Shown here piece after piece: positions 12,001 through 24,456 of a stretch of DNA of 64,000 nt (its first letter is position 1; the number at the start of each line of letters is the position of its first letter). The stretch spans positions 35,196-99,195 of the forward strand of contig QNGE01000832.1 in NCBI GenBank assembly GCA_008508345.1. The letters are read 5' to 3'. Made by a program: the position numbers and the translations under genes. The notes beneath the pieces are model-generated. The model was given only the letters and a program-made list of their open reading frames with translations. It searched no databases and was not told the origin of the DNA. This stretch comes from Paragonimus westermani (lineage: Eukaryota; Platyhelminthes; Trematoda; Plagiorchiida; Troglotrematidae).

Positions 12001-14470
12001 AAATCTGGATCATGTTATGAATGATCTTCAGTGTATATAAACCAATACTCATAAGTAATTTTGTTGAATACAGCTCTGTAATGTATATTTGGGTGAATTG
12101 GCTTACTCATTGCCTACCTTATCTTAATTCATGCTGGTAAAAGTCTGTTAATTTTGGACACATTTTATCAGATTAATCTGGGGTCAGGCTTCTCATACAT
12201 TAACAAACGCTTATCAGGCACTGAGCTGCATTGCTGAAGAATACCAAATCCATGACAAGTTAGGTTAGTTTTTCGATCCGTTCTAACGAAGAACAATGAT
12301 TATCTGATACAGCGGCCTCCAGTGTGCATGTAATAATCAACGCGCCTTCGTTTTAATGTAGAGTCGGCTCAAATATCACTTTCCGTTCGCCTCAGGCTCG
12401 ACTAATCCCCGGACATGTATTACCTTGGCAAGCATCGTTTCCTCCCAGTCAACTCTCCGAATACCAGCACAACACACGATCACTGCAACCATCGTCATCA
12501 GAGCCAATGCCAATGTTCAGGGTGGTTCACGCCATGAACACAAACACAAAAGGATTGACGTCTCTACCTTCTGCCTCCTCAGGGTCGAAAAATTCATTCA
12601 AGTCACGTCCGATCACTTCGTAAGCAATTTTTCCAATACCTTATCTGCTGTGAAACAAATTGTAATGTTTGCCATTAAGACCATTACTGTTATTTATTGG
12701 TAGCATTGACACTAACAATATCACCATTTTAGCGATGATCAATATCATCCTCGCCGTCAGCGTCACCATAAATCACTATTACCGTAATTAAACTCATCGT
12801 TACCACTGGCGACAACTTGTCAATCGTCCAAGCATTTTCTCATACGGCAATATGTAAACCTGGGCGCTGCAGATCGATATAACAAAGATGAAAACAAACC
12901 ACCAGTACATTGAGGTGTCAGTTAGCGTGAACGGATTTCGCATGATCTACATACATGTGTGTTGAACTATTTCAAGTTTAAGCGCGTGCACTGTGTGAAA
13001 AACCTTCAGTCACACACAAACAGGTCAGTTTTATGTGCGAATAAAGAGGTGTCCATATGGGTTTGTTTGTCTCATGAGTTGTTCGGCATGAAAAAGACAA
13101 CAATCAGACCACTGAATTCCGTTACCCCATATCTGTCCAAGTGTCTCACAGTGAAGGCTCAGTGGATAACGTGGGCTTCTTCGTGGATGTGAGCTACAAT
13201 CTAACGACTATAGCTCACTATGGTGACTGTATGTCCATCCGCTAGTTGATCAAATTGTTTTTGCTAAGCCACTGAAATGAAGGCCAGCAAAAGTGCACTA
13301 TGATAGGTGTTGACGTTAGGCTTAGTCCATAGTACACTATGAGCATAACTTCAATGTCTCAACCATTTCATCGAAATCTCAGGACCTGCCATACCTCGTG
13401 TGATTTTACAGAATTTAAGACTCCGATCCACTAGTCAGCACTCGTGATCTACCGAGAACGGCAAGAGCAAACTCTCTGTTAACGATGACCTCCTCCTGCG
13501 GGCTGTCGTTTCAGACACACTACTTGGATCAGATCACAACGTATACACTATATTGGGTGATTCTCTCTCTTCCATAAGCAGTCAAAGCCTCCACTACTGT
13601 TCTTTTGTTTCCTTCATGAGACTGCCAGTGAATGAGAAGGTGCGTGGTTTCAGTTAGACTCTTGATGTCTCTCTCAATCAAAACACTCGCAAGAATATAA
13701 TCAAAAGCATACTAACAAATGATTCAAATATGCTTCTTCATTGCTATGAACGTCATCGATTAGTGTGATCCAACCCGTTTGTGGGCAGATGCTGTCTTCT
13801 TGGGTTTATGTTTCACGTGCTTATTACTCCAGTAGGCTAATGCGATTTACACTGCACTCTCCATTTCTCCATCAACCCGACCAACTAAAAGAGTGCCGTA
13901 TCTCAAAACCGAATCCTCTTTAGCGGACAGCTTACCATTCTAGTTGACCGCAGGTAGGTATTCGGTTGCCCAATCAGTGGGACTGTGATGTAGGTTTGGT
14001 AGACCAGCTGTAAAATAATTGCAGGCTGTCATATCTGTCACCGCAGCATCTTAACAATGTTGCCTGTCGTAAGACTGAGAAAATACCGTGACATTGATGC
14101 TACTTCCACAGCTCGCCGTATTAACAAAGTTCCATATTGTCTGGAGAGTATATCCCTATCGGATACTCAGAAGTAACTAACCACAGGATGAATAGACAGA
14201 ATATACGTTTGGATAACGGGTGTGTGAAACACATCGATAAGATTAGTTTGATGAAATCGTTGGCTTGTGGTTAAAACCAGATGAATTGTTTTGATTCTGA
14301 GCATTTTAAGATCCCCGTTTGTTACGTCACAAAGTTTAGGGTCTATTGATGTGTTGTTTGGGGAAAACATACGTAGAACTCTCCCACACACTCATGTGCG
14401 AACCCCTAAATCACTCATCACCAATGTGCGTGATACACGTTGAGCATTACTCACGGTTGATGGAGGCTTT
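12001..14470. other. Spacer between the inverted SINE blocks
   Basis: No gene is recognised. From 12430 to 12830 the sequence is an imperfect, decayed ATC/ACC-type trinucleotide tract (repeated ATCATC, CACCAT, ATCACTATTACC motifs). The rest shows only short unremarkable frames. Confidence 0.4.
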
Positions 14471-14843
14471 CGAATCCTGAAGAGTTTTTAGCTTGCTCCT
14501 GACGAAAAGAAACACAGTACTCGAGCTTCCCTCTCGTCAGATCCCGCAAATAGTGCATAACCTTGCCAAAACCGGGAATTGAACGCCGGGCATGTACTCA
14601 CAAAGCAACCGTGTTATCCATTGCGAACATGACCCCATATCAGGTTCTACTGATTTTTCATATGCAAACGTTCAGTCACATTCGCTTGTGAATAGCGGTC
14701 AGATTGCCCGACTGCCTCCAAATGATGTACGATAACTGTGATATTACCTTGAGTGGACTGGGACCACTCTTGCGAGAAACCACTGCACTTTTCGAGCGAT
14801 ATTTTGAATGCTGGTAGGTCGTATGGGTTTCCGATTTATATAA
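14471..14843 (-). repeat. SINE-containing repeat, right arm of the inverted duplication
   Basis: Reverse-complement partner of 11628-12000, of equal length. The B box lies at about 14575-14587 (GGAATTGAACGCC on the plus strand) and the A box at about 14619-14628 (CCATTGCGAA). The matched arms differ by point changes only, so both come from one recent composite repeat or from an inverted duplication. Confidence 0.8.
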
Positions 14844-15799
14844 TTCGAACATCTTTCTCAATCAAGGTCCATACTACTTATAAGTGACTGCATGAACAAA
14901 TATTCCTTTGGCGTTTATGACGGCTTCATCTGTAGTATTTGAATTTCACTTGAGGATTCCAGCATCTACAATGTTTGAAACAGTGAGTTTTCCTGATCCA
15001 CTTCACCAATATGGCAAAGAAAACGATTTTGCGCGATGTTAAAGTTCCTTTCACTCTCTTCGGTAGCATACACAAAACCAACGAATACACAAAAAGTGCA
15101 CGGTAACCACAACGGCAATTAAACGTGGTGCACAATAACAGTCATAAACCTTTCTGGATTAACCATGGTCAATTGAACGTTCCTCAGGAACTCTTCTTTA
15201 TTGATACTTTCATCAGTACATTTTTTCCTAGCTCTGTGAAACAAGGTTCGAACTAGGTCGCGCTTGTGAGTCATCGGAGTAAAAGGGTAATACTGAAGGT
15301 TCTAGACACTCCATGTTGCTTTTCGATAAACCATGCACTGTATTCTGTCATCTTTACGTCGACTGACTAAAACGTTTAAAAACGGCGAGCTTCCTAATAA
15401 GGAAGAATTTCTCAAGAACATCTTACTGATCATTAGTTATCTAGAAAATTTTGTAGGAATTCAACGTAATCCACAGGTGACAAGCCTGCCCCCATCATGC
15501 TAATTTGGTGGAATTTGTCTTTCAGCAGTCATCACATAATGGCTGATGAAGGTCAAAAGTTAGTTCGCGTTCTAAGTGGTTCTTACCCACCTAGTGAAAT
15601 GCGAATGTGGTCTCCACTCGCACTACCGACTTTTTTGTTTCCGGTGGACTATTCTGCCTTCCATCAAATTTACTAGTTCACCTGCATTTGCAGTGATAGG
15701 TAAGACAGATCGGAGTTTACAACAGAGGATAGCGGTGCACATCCCCGGGTAGCAACGCAGCATTTAAGTTAGAACCTAGCGTCTTCGAGTGCTGGGCCT

Positions 15800-16102
15800 A
15801 TGTTAGATACAGGTCGCCCAGTTGATCCAGTAGCATCGTTTGCCGTCTTGTTAGATGGTTTGAAACCCGAAGCTGTTGACAGTCACACAAGCTATACTGA
15901 TCAAGCAGACTCGACCGTTTCTCTGCGCACAACAGACGCTGACGCAATCAGTATCGTTATCGACGGATTAACCCCGATTTTTTTAATGTGCAACGCTGAC
16001 TTCACATTAAACACGCCTAAAACATCATGCGTGAACTCTCAGCCACCATCGCCTGCGAATAACGCTCTGATTGCCCGATCTGCTCGAGAGGAGTCACATT
16101 AA
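15800..16102 (+). pseudogene. Possible Penelope-like element 3' ORF fragment
   Basis: A 100-codon frame begins MLDTGRPVDPVASFAVLL, which resembles the conserved H-L-x-x-T-G-H-x-V-D-x-x-x-A-F block of the GIY-YIG tail seen more clearly at 24.3 kb. A weaker match to the later LRTAEAIAI block follows (VSLRTTDADAIS). The GIY-YIG motif itself is not visible and the similarity is short, so this remains tentative. Confidence 0.3.
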
Positions 16103-16209
16103 CTGTCCTGTTAACTGCAACCGATGACCCTTCTACCAGGATTTCTCCTCAAGTTGAAATCACAAAACTCCTTAACTTGTTGAGCGATATTTTGATCACT
16201 GATGAGCAG

Positions 16210-16478
16210 TAGGGGATTCTGGTTTTCATATAGATTGAACGTCACTCATTACTGATCACAGCTTTCGTATGCCCACAGACTTTCCAGTCGGACCACTTCG
16301 AAAAGAAGTACTAAACTCGGTTGGCAAGGATGTGCGTTACTGACGAGCTCCAACAAGAGCGAAACTCGAATTTAGTGCTTCTTGTCGACAAGGGCCGGCT
16401 GGAAAGACTGTGGGAATGTGAAAGCTGCGATCAATTAGGAATGGTGTTCAACTTTGATGAAATCCAAAATCCCCTACT
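16210..16478. repeat. Palindromic SINE-tail dimer
   Basis: Two SINE 3' halves face each other. The left arm, about 16233-16318, is in minus orientation (AGACTTTCCAGTCGG, CTTCGAAAAGAAGTACTAAACTCG). The right arm, 16321-16478, is in plus orientation (TTGGCAAGGATGTGCGTTACTG, CTCGAATTTAGTGCTTCTTGTCG, CTGGAAAGACTGTG, GGTGTTCAACTT). The outer ends are also inverted repeats: AGTAGGGGATTCTGG at 16206-16220 and CCAAAATCCCCTACT at 16465-16479. Neither arm has a full A/B-box head. The structure should fold back on itself. Confidence 0.7.
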
Positions 16479-16740
16479 ATTCACCAGTTTGCGTCATGTT
16501 TAATTCCTGCTCTTGTTATTACGCGCATTTTTATAGATAATTGGTGGTTTCATGTAAGTGACTAACAAGAATAAACGAGGTGCTGATATCCCGCACTATT
16601 TGTTTGTTATCGTGTTGATGGATTGTAACAAAGGAACGCAGTGTTTGAAATTTCCCAAACAAACGATCTTTGTAAGGCTATTGTTGTACCCCTATTCGGG
16701 TTCAATCAGCAGTAAGCCTTACGGGCAAGAACAAAGGTAG

Positions 16741-16960
16741 AGAGAACACGCGACTCAGTAGTACATACTGTACTGTCATATTTAAGTGCGTCGGTCGTTG
16801 ACCAATCAGAACGCAGCTTGAGCTTTGCACGAGTGTGGGACGCACAGATGGCTTTGACGCACATGCGTCAGTTACCTAAGCCTCGGACGGTTTGTTGACG
16901 TCGAGTTGCAAAACAGCAACAGGGCGAACACGTATCGGATAGTATGAAGTGTCTGGCCAA
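16741..16960 (+). other. CCAAT- and CpG-rich segment, possible element promoter
   Basis: This stretch contains GACCAATCAGAACGCAGC at about 16799 plus several TGACGCA/GACGCAC motifs, unlike its AT-rich surroundings. Similar CCAATCAGA boxes occur in the solo LTR (2236-2628) and near 43870. It may be a decayed LTR or 5' UTR, but no boundaries or target-site duplications could be found. Confidence 0.25.
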
Positions 16961-16980
16961 GTTAACTTCTTGCTTGTTTT

Positions 16981-17251
16981 TTTCAAGCTGAACATCATTC
17001 ATATTTGATCGCAGCGCTCGCATTCAGATAGACTTTCCAGCCAGCCTCTTTCGAAAAGAAGCACTAGACTCGAGTTTCACTCTCATTGGAGCTCGCCAGT
17101 AGTGCATATCCTTGCCACGACCGGGATTTGAACTCCGGCCATTCCAATCATGATGCAACCGTGTTGACCACTGCGCCATTAACCTCGCATTAGGCACGAC
17201 CGAATTATCGAATCTGAACGCTCAACCACTTTCGCTTGTGAGCAACGTTGG
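16981..17251 (-). repeat. tRNA-derived SINE, best-preserved copy
   Basis: Read on the minus strand, the head has a consensus A box TGGCGCAGTGG (17178-17168) and a B box AGTTCAAATCCC (17134-17123), spaced as in tRNA genes, so a Pol III internal promoter is recognisable. The body (GGCAAGGATATGCACTAC, CTCGAGTCTAGTGCTTC, GAGGCTGGCTGGAAAG) and the tail (GAATGATGTTCAGCTTGAAAAAAA) follow. The same parts recur at 11.8, 14.6, 16.3, 37.8 and 45.5 kb, which defines a family. A real tRNA is excluded because the acceptor and anticodon stems are not maintained. Confidence 0.85.
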
Positions 17252-20200
17252 CGAAAGGGAATTCGCTGGAAAGCATCAACTGTGCGAAACCCGTATGCAT
17301 CATGAAGAATGTAAACACACCGTGGAAGAATGCTGATACACATGAAAAATACACGTTCAGACAAACAGGAACAAAAATGTACATATGTGCCCTAGTGCAT
17401 TCGATGAAACACGGGAATGTGTTAGGGGGTGACCAATAGAACCGTAGCATAAATTGACCCTCGTGTATTTGCCGATTCAGTGAGGCTTTGAACATCCCAA
17501 GCTAATCAGCCGGTAATGCCAATTCGACACTCACATTTAACAGGATGATTGTCGTAGTCGTTCTTCCTCGGTTAATGTCGATATCCTGTAGCGGATGACA
17601 GTGTACAGAGAATTTTGCGAGTTAATATCGAGCTTACCTTCAGATGACCTTCATTGAGTATTTCGGCAGCTGTTGGCTACTAGTAAACTAGGAATTAATC
17701 TAGTAAAATCAACAACACAAATTGTGTGTAGTTTGAAGGGCAACAGCCATAGAGACTACTCAGAAAGGTGTATAGACTGGGTTTTATCATTGATTATGAT
17801 CAATAGGATAGTAACCAATCAAGCGATATTTCAACTAACTTCATTTAAATGGTTTTCCGTTGCATCAATATACTAACACACGCACACACACCAGTATTCA
17901 TGTAACCTACTCATTGTTTTCCCGGTCAAACAGCATTTCAAGATCTCTGGAAACCCAACGGCAATTGAACCAAGGCGATGGCGAATCCGCCGCACATGTA
18001 CGCCCCACAATTCTGGCCAAACCAGTATCTTCCTGCATCTCTCGGCTAGAGCATAGCCCACATGTAGTCAGTAAAAAGCTCTTCACTGGTCAAATCTCGA
18101 ATCCATTACCCTCAAAACCGTCCGTGCTATGATTTTGAAAAAGCCTTTGTATGATATCACTGTTGAAACATTTAACCGCAATTAGATGATACGCACATAA
18201 ACACCTCGGTCGTTTGACGCTGATCCACTCTAGAATGACTAGTGTTTGGATTAAGTGCGAAGTACCTACTTTTTTTCAGAATGTTATGGTCCAATAAATT
18301 TGACAACTACAACCAGTCATTTTTTCAAACTATCTCCAACCTACAGACCGTCCTAGTCTAATGAACACATTGCTAGCAGGTGACGAACACAGAACAGTAG
18401 GATGGCAACCGAAAATATTAACTAATCGCAATAGGTTGTTCATTGAGTTATATGTTCACAGCGAAGCTTGTTCAGAAGTACCAGACCATGAGTTTGAATT
18501 AACACGGGATTTAGGTAGAGTGTCACTCACATGACTGTTCCGACGGCAGTGAATCATTATTAACTGCGGTGAAATGTCGTTCATTTTGTTCGATTTACAC
18601 GTTCCCCCACCACTCGTGCACTCGCTTTTATTAAGCAGAATCCCATTCTGCAACGTGGTGGGCCTTTTTTAAACGTCCTGTACGCTTCCGCTTGGTTCTC
18701 TGCCTGGGTGATGTTTTCCGAAGTTATGCCTCGTTTGATCTCTGGTGTTTTGTCTGTTATGGGCTTTGACAATATCTCACACCGCGTAGAGATATCCCAT
18801 TGTGTTGAAATAATTGCCTATCACGTAATTACTAATTATTGCACAACCAAGATTAAAGAAACGAAGCAGCCCAAATTTATAGTCATAACAAAGGGGAGAG
18901 GGTAGAAATATAAGATAAACACGAGTATGCCTAAACTTAGCTATTTATTATGAAGGTAAACAAGCAACCAGTCCAATTGCAATTAAGATTAAAGCGTCGC
19001 CTTCAAGACAACTAACACGTGGTTTCTGTTGGTCCGGTTTGTAGCCTGATTATGATGGCGCGATAGAAAGTGGCCCGATTGGTCATCCGTACGCGAATGA
19101 AGCGCAGTTTAGTTTTCTTAGAATGCAACAGATTAAGAAAGAACACGAATCCCTGAATTGTATCCAGTTGGTTTTGCCCACCTTATGAACTGATGCTGTA
19201 AATAACAACGAACATTAAACAGAAAGAAGAAGACGAATCAAAGACTGAATCACGAGACACGGAATAATGAGGTGTGTCTACTAGGTATGATGGGAACTGG
19301 GATAAGTCACTTATAGAAAGAGATCAGGTGACTGTTAGTGTGATCAGTGTAGGTGAATGGAGAAACTAAAGGTATTCACTTGTATGGGGCAGTATATGTT
19401 TATACTTATCTGAGATTCAACCGATCACAAGTTGGACAAGGGAGATAAGAAACCGGCTGACGGATTTCTTATAGTGAGGGGACAATCTCATTGTACGACA
19501 GTAGACGTAACGGAAAACATTTTAAATGTTTGACAACTATATTACAGTGCAAGCATGGTGCTCTCAGTGCTTTTGATAGGAACTCCCACCAAGCCTAAGC
19601 GAAAGTTGTCTTGAATCCGATGGACGGTTTCCGTGTTGTGCCACCAGGTTAACCGACCGCATCTTATCCTTAAGATATGAGATTATCACTTTTAAACACT
19701 AAGTTAGGCTGCAGGAAACTCTTTCGATAATACCATATTCATTTTCAGACCAGGCGTTCGCTTGTAGTGTCTTCTTTGAGGGATAGATGTATACATAGTT
19801 TACCCTTCCCTAATCATTGTTTGGAAGTTTCCTTTAGTGCAGTACTCGTTTTAATATTCTTTGAAGTTCTCTCAACTTAAAACTGTTTTGTAAACAACCC
19901 TACCTGGAACTAATTTGAAATATCCGACAGTTTCTCCTACGGATTCTGTCCCCTTGACACTTTAGGTCAAGATACAATTTCCATGTGTGCCGTGGAAGTA
20001 AACTTGTAACGCTCACATGATCCTAACTAGGAAGCTGTCGCCAATGTTTCATTTGCTGTTGAGTTATCTTTAGTAGCGACATCAGTTAAAACCACAAAAA
20101 AAGAATCTGACAAGGTATTCTCCAGAAGACGAAACTAAACCCTGTTGTACGGACAAATTAATTTATGCTGGTAAGCACAATAGCCCGAACAATCGAACGA

Positions 20201-21500
20201 CTGGTTGAACTTGCAAATTTGGAAATCCCTGGGGGAGAATGCAAGATTTTGATTTCTACAAGTTTTCCCTCATTTATACGTGACTCACTAATTTATATGC
20301 AGCTGTGGCCGAACATGTGTGTATGATGACTTGTTCTTCCAGAATTGCGTAAATAGGCTGATTATGGAACTGTTAGGCCTAAATCCAAAGCGGGTGTCAC
20401 GAATTATCACTTCGGTTACCTACGAGGATGACAGAACTACGTGTACTTGTGAAGCGTGTCTGTGCGCGATTCTCATTGCTCTGTCAAATATTTTCAACAT
20501 CCAGGTTATTCCCATTTCGAACTTTCAAACGAAACACTTTGTTAAACCACTTGATGAAGTTTTTATGAAGGGCTGATTTCGGAGCATGGCCCCTCGAGAT
20601 CACTTTGTGTGCAAACCGTCTACCTGTCTATCGACAGAGCACTTGCAACCCAATATTATGTCAACCGCAACTAGTGGATCACGGCAGACCTGTTCGCACA
20701 GGTATCATTTTTAAAACTACGAACAGGTCTATAAATCCAAATTCTAACATGGGTTCAATGAGCTTATAGCAAAGGGTAGAAGAAGGTTGACCCCCTCAAC
20801 CGTCGACAAAAAGCTACTGCCCCTGGATACATAAACAGTTCAGTGTAAGTTGACGCGAATTGACCTATGAAGTTGATAGATAGTAGGGCAAGCGCAAACT
20901 ACTTCTACTTTATAATAAACACGTGAATTTTTCATTGAATAATATCTGAAAAAATAGTTTTTGTTGAAACAGCGTATGTTGTCTGGTTTTCAGACCACCA
21001 AGCTTTTGGTGCAATTGTGATTCGGTGTTGGAAGTGGGCCAGTTACTATTCCGCACTACCTGCCTTCTAATTAGTAACTTCTTGTATTCCCTTTGGCATA
21101 TTCTTGTGCAGGTTATTCAAAACTATGTTTTCGGTTTCATTCCAAGGCTTCATAATCAAGCTAATCAAATTATGTTGGCTATGAAAATACATTCTCGTAA
21201 GCTCTTCCTCTGAGAAAGGACCGGCTAAGCTTGATGGAATTTGAGTGTTGGCTCTGTGGTTAACAAGATCTTAGTTAGAGATGCCAGCCGTGCTCTGGTA
21301 AGATTGTTATGATTGATAGAAACACACACGAAGCAAAAGTTCTTTCCCCAGCTTGTCTGATGGAGGTTTTGACAATGCTGCTTTCAACAGGACATATTCC
21401 AGTGTGCCCACCGAATGAACCGGATATTTCTGTTAGCCTACTCAGGATGTTTATCGAGTTTCTGATTGTCGGATACGTCGCCTATTCCTTAGAACTTCTG
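17252..21500. other. No confidently recognised gene
   Basis: Short frames only. Two segments follow fairly good acceptors and stay open: 20303-20576 (after ATTTATATGCAG) and 20998-21213 (after GTCTGGTTTTCAG). Neither has a convincing donor, domain or partner exon, so they are left uncalled. A CA-rich tract lies at 17875-17891. Confidence 0.35.
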
Positions 21501-21539
21501 GGGATTCCTGAAACATGCCGATGCTCCGCAATCAATATC

Positions 21540-21800
21540 TGATCACTCTAGTTTGGCCTCCGACCATCTTTACTATGCAGCTGTATATCCATCCACGTCT
21601 ACATCCAGACCGACTAATACACTCGGTGATTTCGTGGTTACGGGGCTCCAAGTTAACAGTATTCAAGGTGAATGCCAAGGTGATTTCGATTACAACAATC
21701 CTGAGGAAGGCCACCGGAGGTGGCTGAAACGTAGAATATTACAACTTGCTCGAAACGTTGTGTTATTCCCAATCTGTTTATCAGTTTTACTCAATTTGGT
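21540..21800 (+). repeat. Repeat with a hairpin core resembling a Penelope-type ribozyme region
   Basis: Around 21702-21735 the order is CTGAGGA, a stem (AGGCCACC pairing with GGTGGCT with one bulged base), then GAAACGTAGAATATTACAAC. The stretch TGAAACGTAGARTATTACAACTTGCTCG and the following TTATTC-CAATCTGTTTATCA recur at 42087-42147, so it is a dispersed repeat. The framework CTGANGA-stem-GAAA is that of a hammerhead ribozyme core. Flanking helices I and III are not convincing by eye. Confidence 0.5.
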
Positions 21801-24119
21801 CGGCTTTACCACGATCCACTATCTAAGGTGAAAATACTGGTATTACGCCAACTTTTTGTACTTTCAAAAACCAGGCATTTTTCATAGTTTCACAAAATTA
21901 TTATCACTTCCACGCCATGAAAATCCTTCGTGTTTGTGACAGAGTAGATTGGTATTGTCACTACTTCACTGCACTTTGGTTCTGTGCAGTCGTCGTTATT
22001 TAGGTAGAAGTGCTCACACACCCACGTTGACCAAACGTTTGTAGATGACGCTATCTGCTGGAGGGCTTTAACAAATACGGCACCAGGCCAGAGCTCTTAG
22101 CAAGCAATAAAACAAATTACGTAATAGGGTGCCTACGGATATAAGTAAAAGACACTCATCCAACCCGTTCGGAGATCTGCCATGTCTCACTGCTTGGCAA
22201 TAAAAGTGTCGTAATAATAGTCGTCAGACGGCCGAGGAAACATTCCGTCAACTATACTGTTCACAATTTCTTAAGAAAATGACATTTTCTCCATGCCGAC
22301 CATGTGGGAACATTAGCTGGATTAAATTCAGGGGAGATTTTCCCACTTTTAGGGTAGGTGTTAACTAGCGCCAACAGTGATTTTATTGTGAATACTCTTG
22401 ACCCTATAAGTGGTCTGCGCAGAGTTCTCAGGTGGGACTGTTGAGATTCAGTTTCGAAATCATCAGAAACCATGAAATAGAACCACAGAATCAAAACATG
22501 GTTTTAAGATGATTTCGAGTAAGGCCTGATGTCAGGGTTGAAAGTTAGTACACCCATCTTATGTACTGTCCACACTTATTTGCCAAAACGTGAGATTATC
22601 AACTGCCTCGAATTTCGGAAATTATGCTTGATTGAACAGTCGTCAGCAGTAGTAAAAAGATCGAATGCGACAGTAGAAGTAACGAATGAATTGTTTAACC
22701 GTCAGGAGAGGGCTACTCGATGAGTAACTTGTACATCTAGGTAACAGTTGGAGGGTAAATGAGGGATCTCGGTCCTGGAGTTTACACTTTAATAGTATGT
22801 CTGACCTGTGATATGAGTACACCTGACATTCTCTCAAGTACCTCCATTCGACTCCATTGACTAATCGACCCGGTCCACATGACGGCCAACCAGATGCTCT
22901 AATATGATAAGTTTGTGATTGACCTACTGAATTCTGCTTATGCAAGCGTAGAGAACAGATAAATTTTTCAGTCATGTCATATTTCCAAGCGGAATTGTAT
23001 TATTCTCGAGCTTACTGGATAGTGTGTTGAGTAAACAAGACACTCTTACTTGTGGGTAGTTTATCAAGGCCGTTGGTTTCGACATATTTTAACTAGACCG
23101 TAGAACAACCTTACGTAATGAAATATGCAATGCACGCGCGACATTTGCGAAAATGAAGGCTTTTATCCGCACAACCTCCACGTTCAATGAATAAATGTCT
23201 GACTATCGTAGTGTATGAGTTGTATGGGTTTCTTCAAGATGAGAGCACACGTTTGCACGAAGGACCATAAATTTACGCAGTATGCGGAACTAGGGGCTTC
23301 GAATAGCCCTCAAAATCGTATGTAAATTGAAACCTCCCACACAATTAATGGGCAGAAGACCTCGGACTGGTTGCAGTAAACAGTTGCTGTTCATGAGACA
23401 CGAGCCAGCATTTATAGTTGTACATCAGTAGTAAGGGAATCACAGTCTGTCATTGGTTGATTATAGTGGCACCTGCAAAGCCACAAACTGTTAGCTGATT
23501 GCTGCAATACAGAACAGAGAACTTAGCGAATGATGGAAGTTGTAACACTATGGCTGTTCATCCAATTCTGATGTGGTATGTTGACGTGAGTTTTGAATTG
23601 GTACCTGGCTGGATCGTCTACTATTTCGGAGTTTAGATAAGCGGTTGATCGAGTAGATTTTCACCACGCTTTACTGTTAACAGATTTCATGCATATTACC
23701 ATTAGTTTAAGTAAAACCTGTGTATATTTTTCAACGAACAGCAATAACATGCAACTGGTTACACGAGATTTCATCGATAGGACACAAAATAACTTCGATT
23801 ATTTTGTCACCATGGTATTCGTGTTGCTATAGCAAGTCAATTTTACAAGCAACTACTGAACGACATACAATGTCGACAGATCCTACTGGCATTTTCTCCG
23901 TTGCTAGGACACATTCTGAGATAGCGGAATTTTCATGTGCCCGGTTTTCCCAAAAAAATTGGTTAGCCATATCGTGTGAGAGAATGTCTGGAACGGTGGA
24001 TAGCCTATTTGTAGGACGACAATTGGAATACCTGAAAAATGCAGTGGTAAATACTAGACTGTCGAAAAATTTCTGACAAATCCGAAGAAACAACGTGATG
24101 AACAAACGTTCCTGAGGGT

Positions 24120-24456
24120 TCCTTCTTAAGCAGTTGAGGTGACGCCTATTTCGGTAGAAGAGATCAGTGCTTACGATAACGAATGACTGAACATAGGTCT
24201 AAGTGGTTGGTGCACACCATGATGCAACAAGCAATGACAACAGACCGAGTGAGTCGAAATCCCACCTCATCAATTTCAAAGCATATCCTGGAAACAGGTC
24301 ACGCTGTTGACTCCGTCACCTCGTTTCACGTAGTAATGCGTAACCGGAACCCCAAATTGCTTCCATTCTCCGAGGTGGTGTTAATCACTATCCGCCGTCC
24401 CGTCCTGTGTGTGCATAAACTGTTGACTCATGCAGTTTGCATGCCCTGGAACTGAT
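24120..24456 (+). pseudogene. Penelope-like element GIY-YIG ORF 3' end
   Basis: The 90-codon frame from 24183 reads EHRSKWL, then a linker, SSISKHILETGHAVDSVTSF, NPKLLPFSEVVLI and LCVHKLL ending in MPW. This matches, in order, the conserved C-terminal blocks of Penelope-like retroelement endonucleases (I-x-E-H-x-x-K-W-L; S-I-x-x-H-L-x-E-T-G-H-x-V-D; R-L-L-x-x-x-E-A-x-x-I; L-C-V-Q-K; LPW). The GIY-YIG motif itself lies upstream and is not intact. No Penelope-type reverse transcriptase could be recognised between 21.8 and 24.1 kb, so the copy is 5' truncated or badly decayed. Confidence 0.6.

Noticed and set aside
17120..17180. Apparent tRNA gene signals (A and B boxes)
   Set aside because: Acceptor and anticodon stems do not pair, and the boxes recur within a dispersed SINE body at several loci.
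20303..20576. 85-codon frame after a fair acceptor, Cys-containing
   Set aside because: No donor, no domain and no phase-compatible partner. A tempting small exon at 20127-20171 does not match its phase.
20998..21213. Open segment after a strong acceptor, hydrophobic peptide
   Set aside because: Ends in a stop with no poly(A) signal or upstream partner; within chance expectation.
23880..24046. Possible plus-strand exon (AGTHSEIAEF-like frame ending at a GTAAAT donor)
   Set aside because: The acceptor is weak, the entry phase fits no neighbouring candidate, and it directly abuts a Penelope-like fragment.
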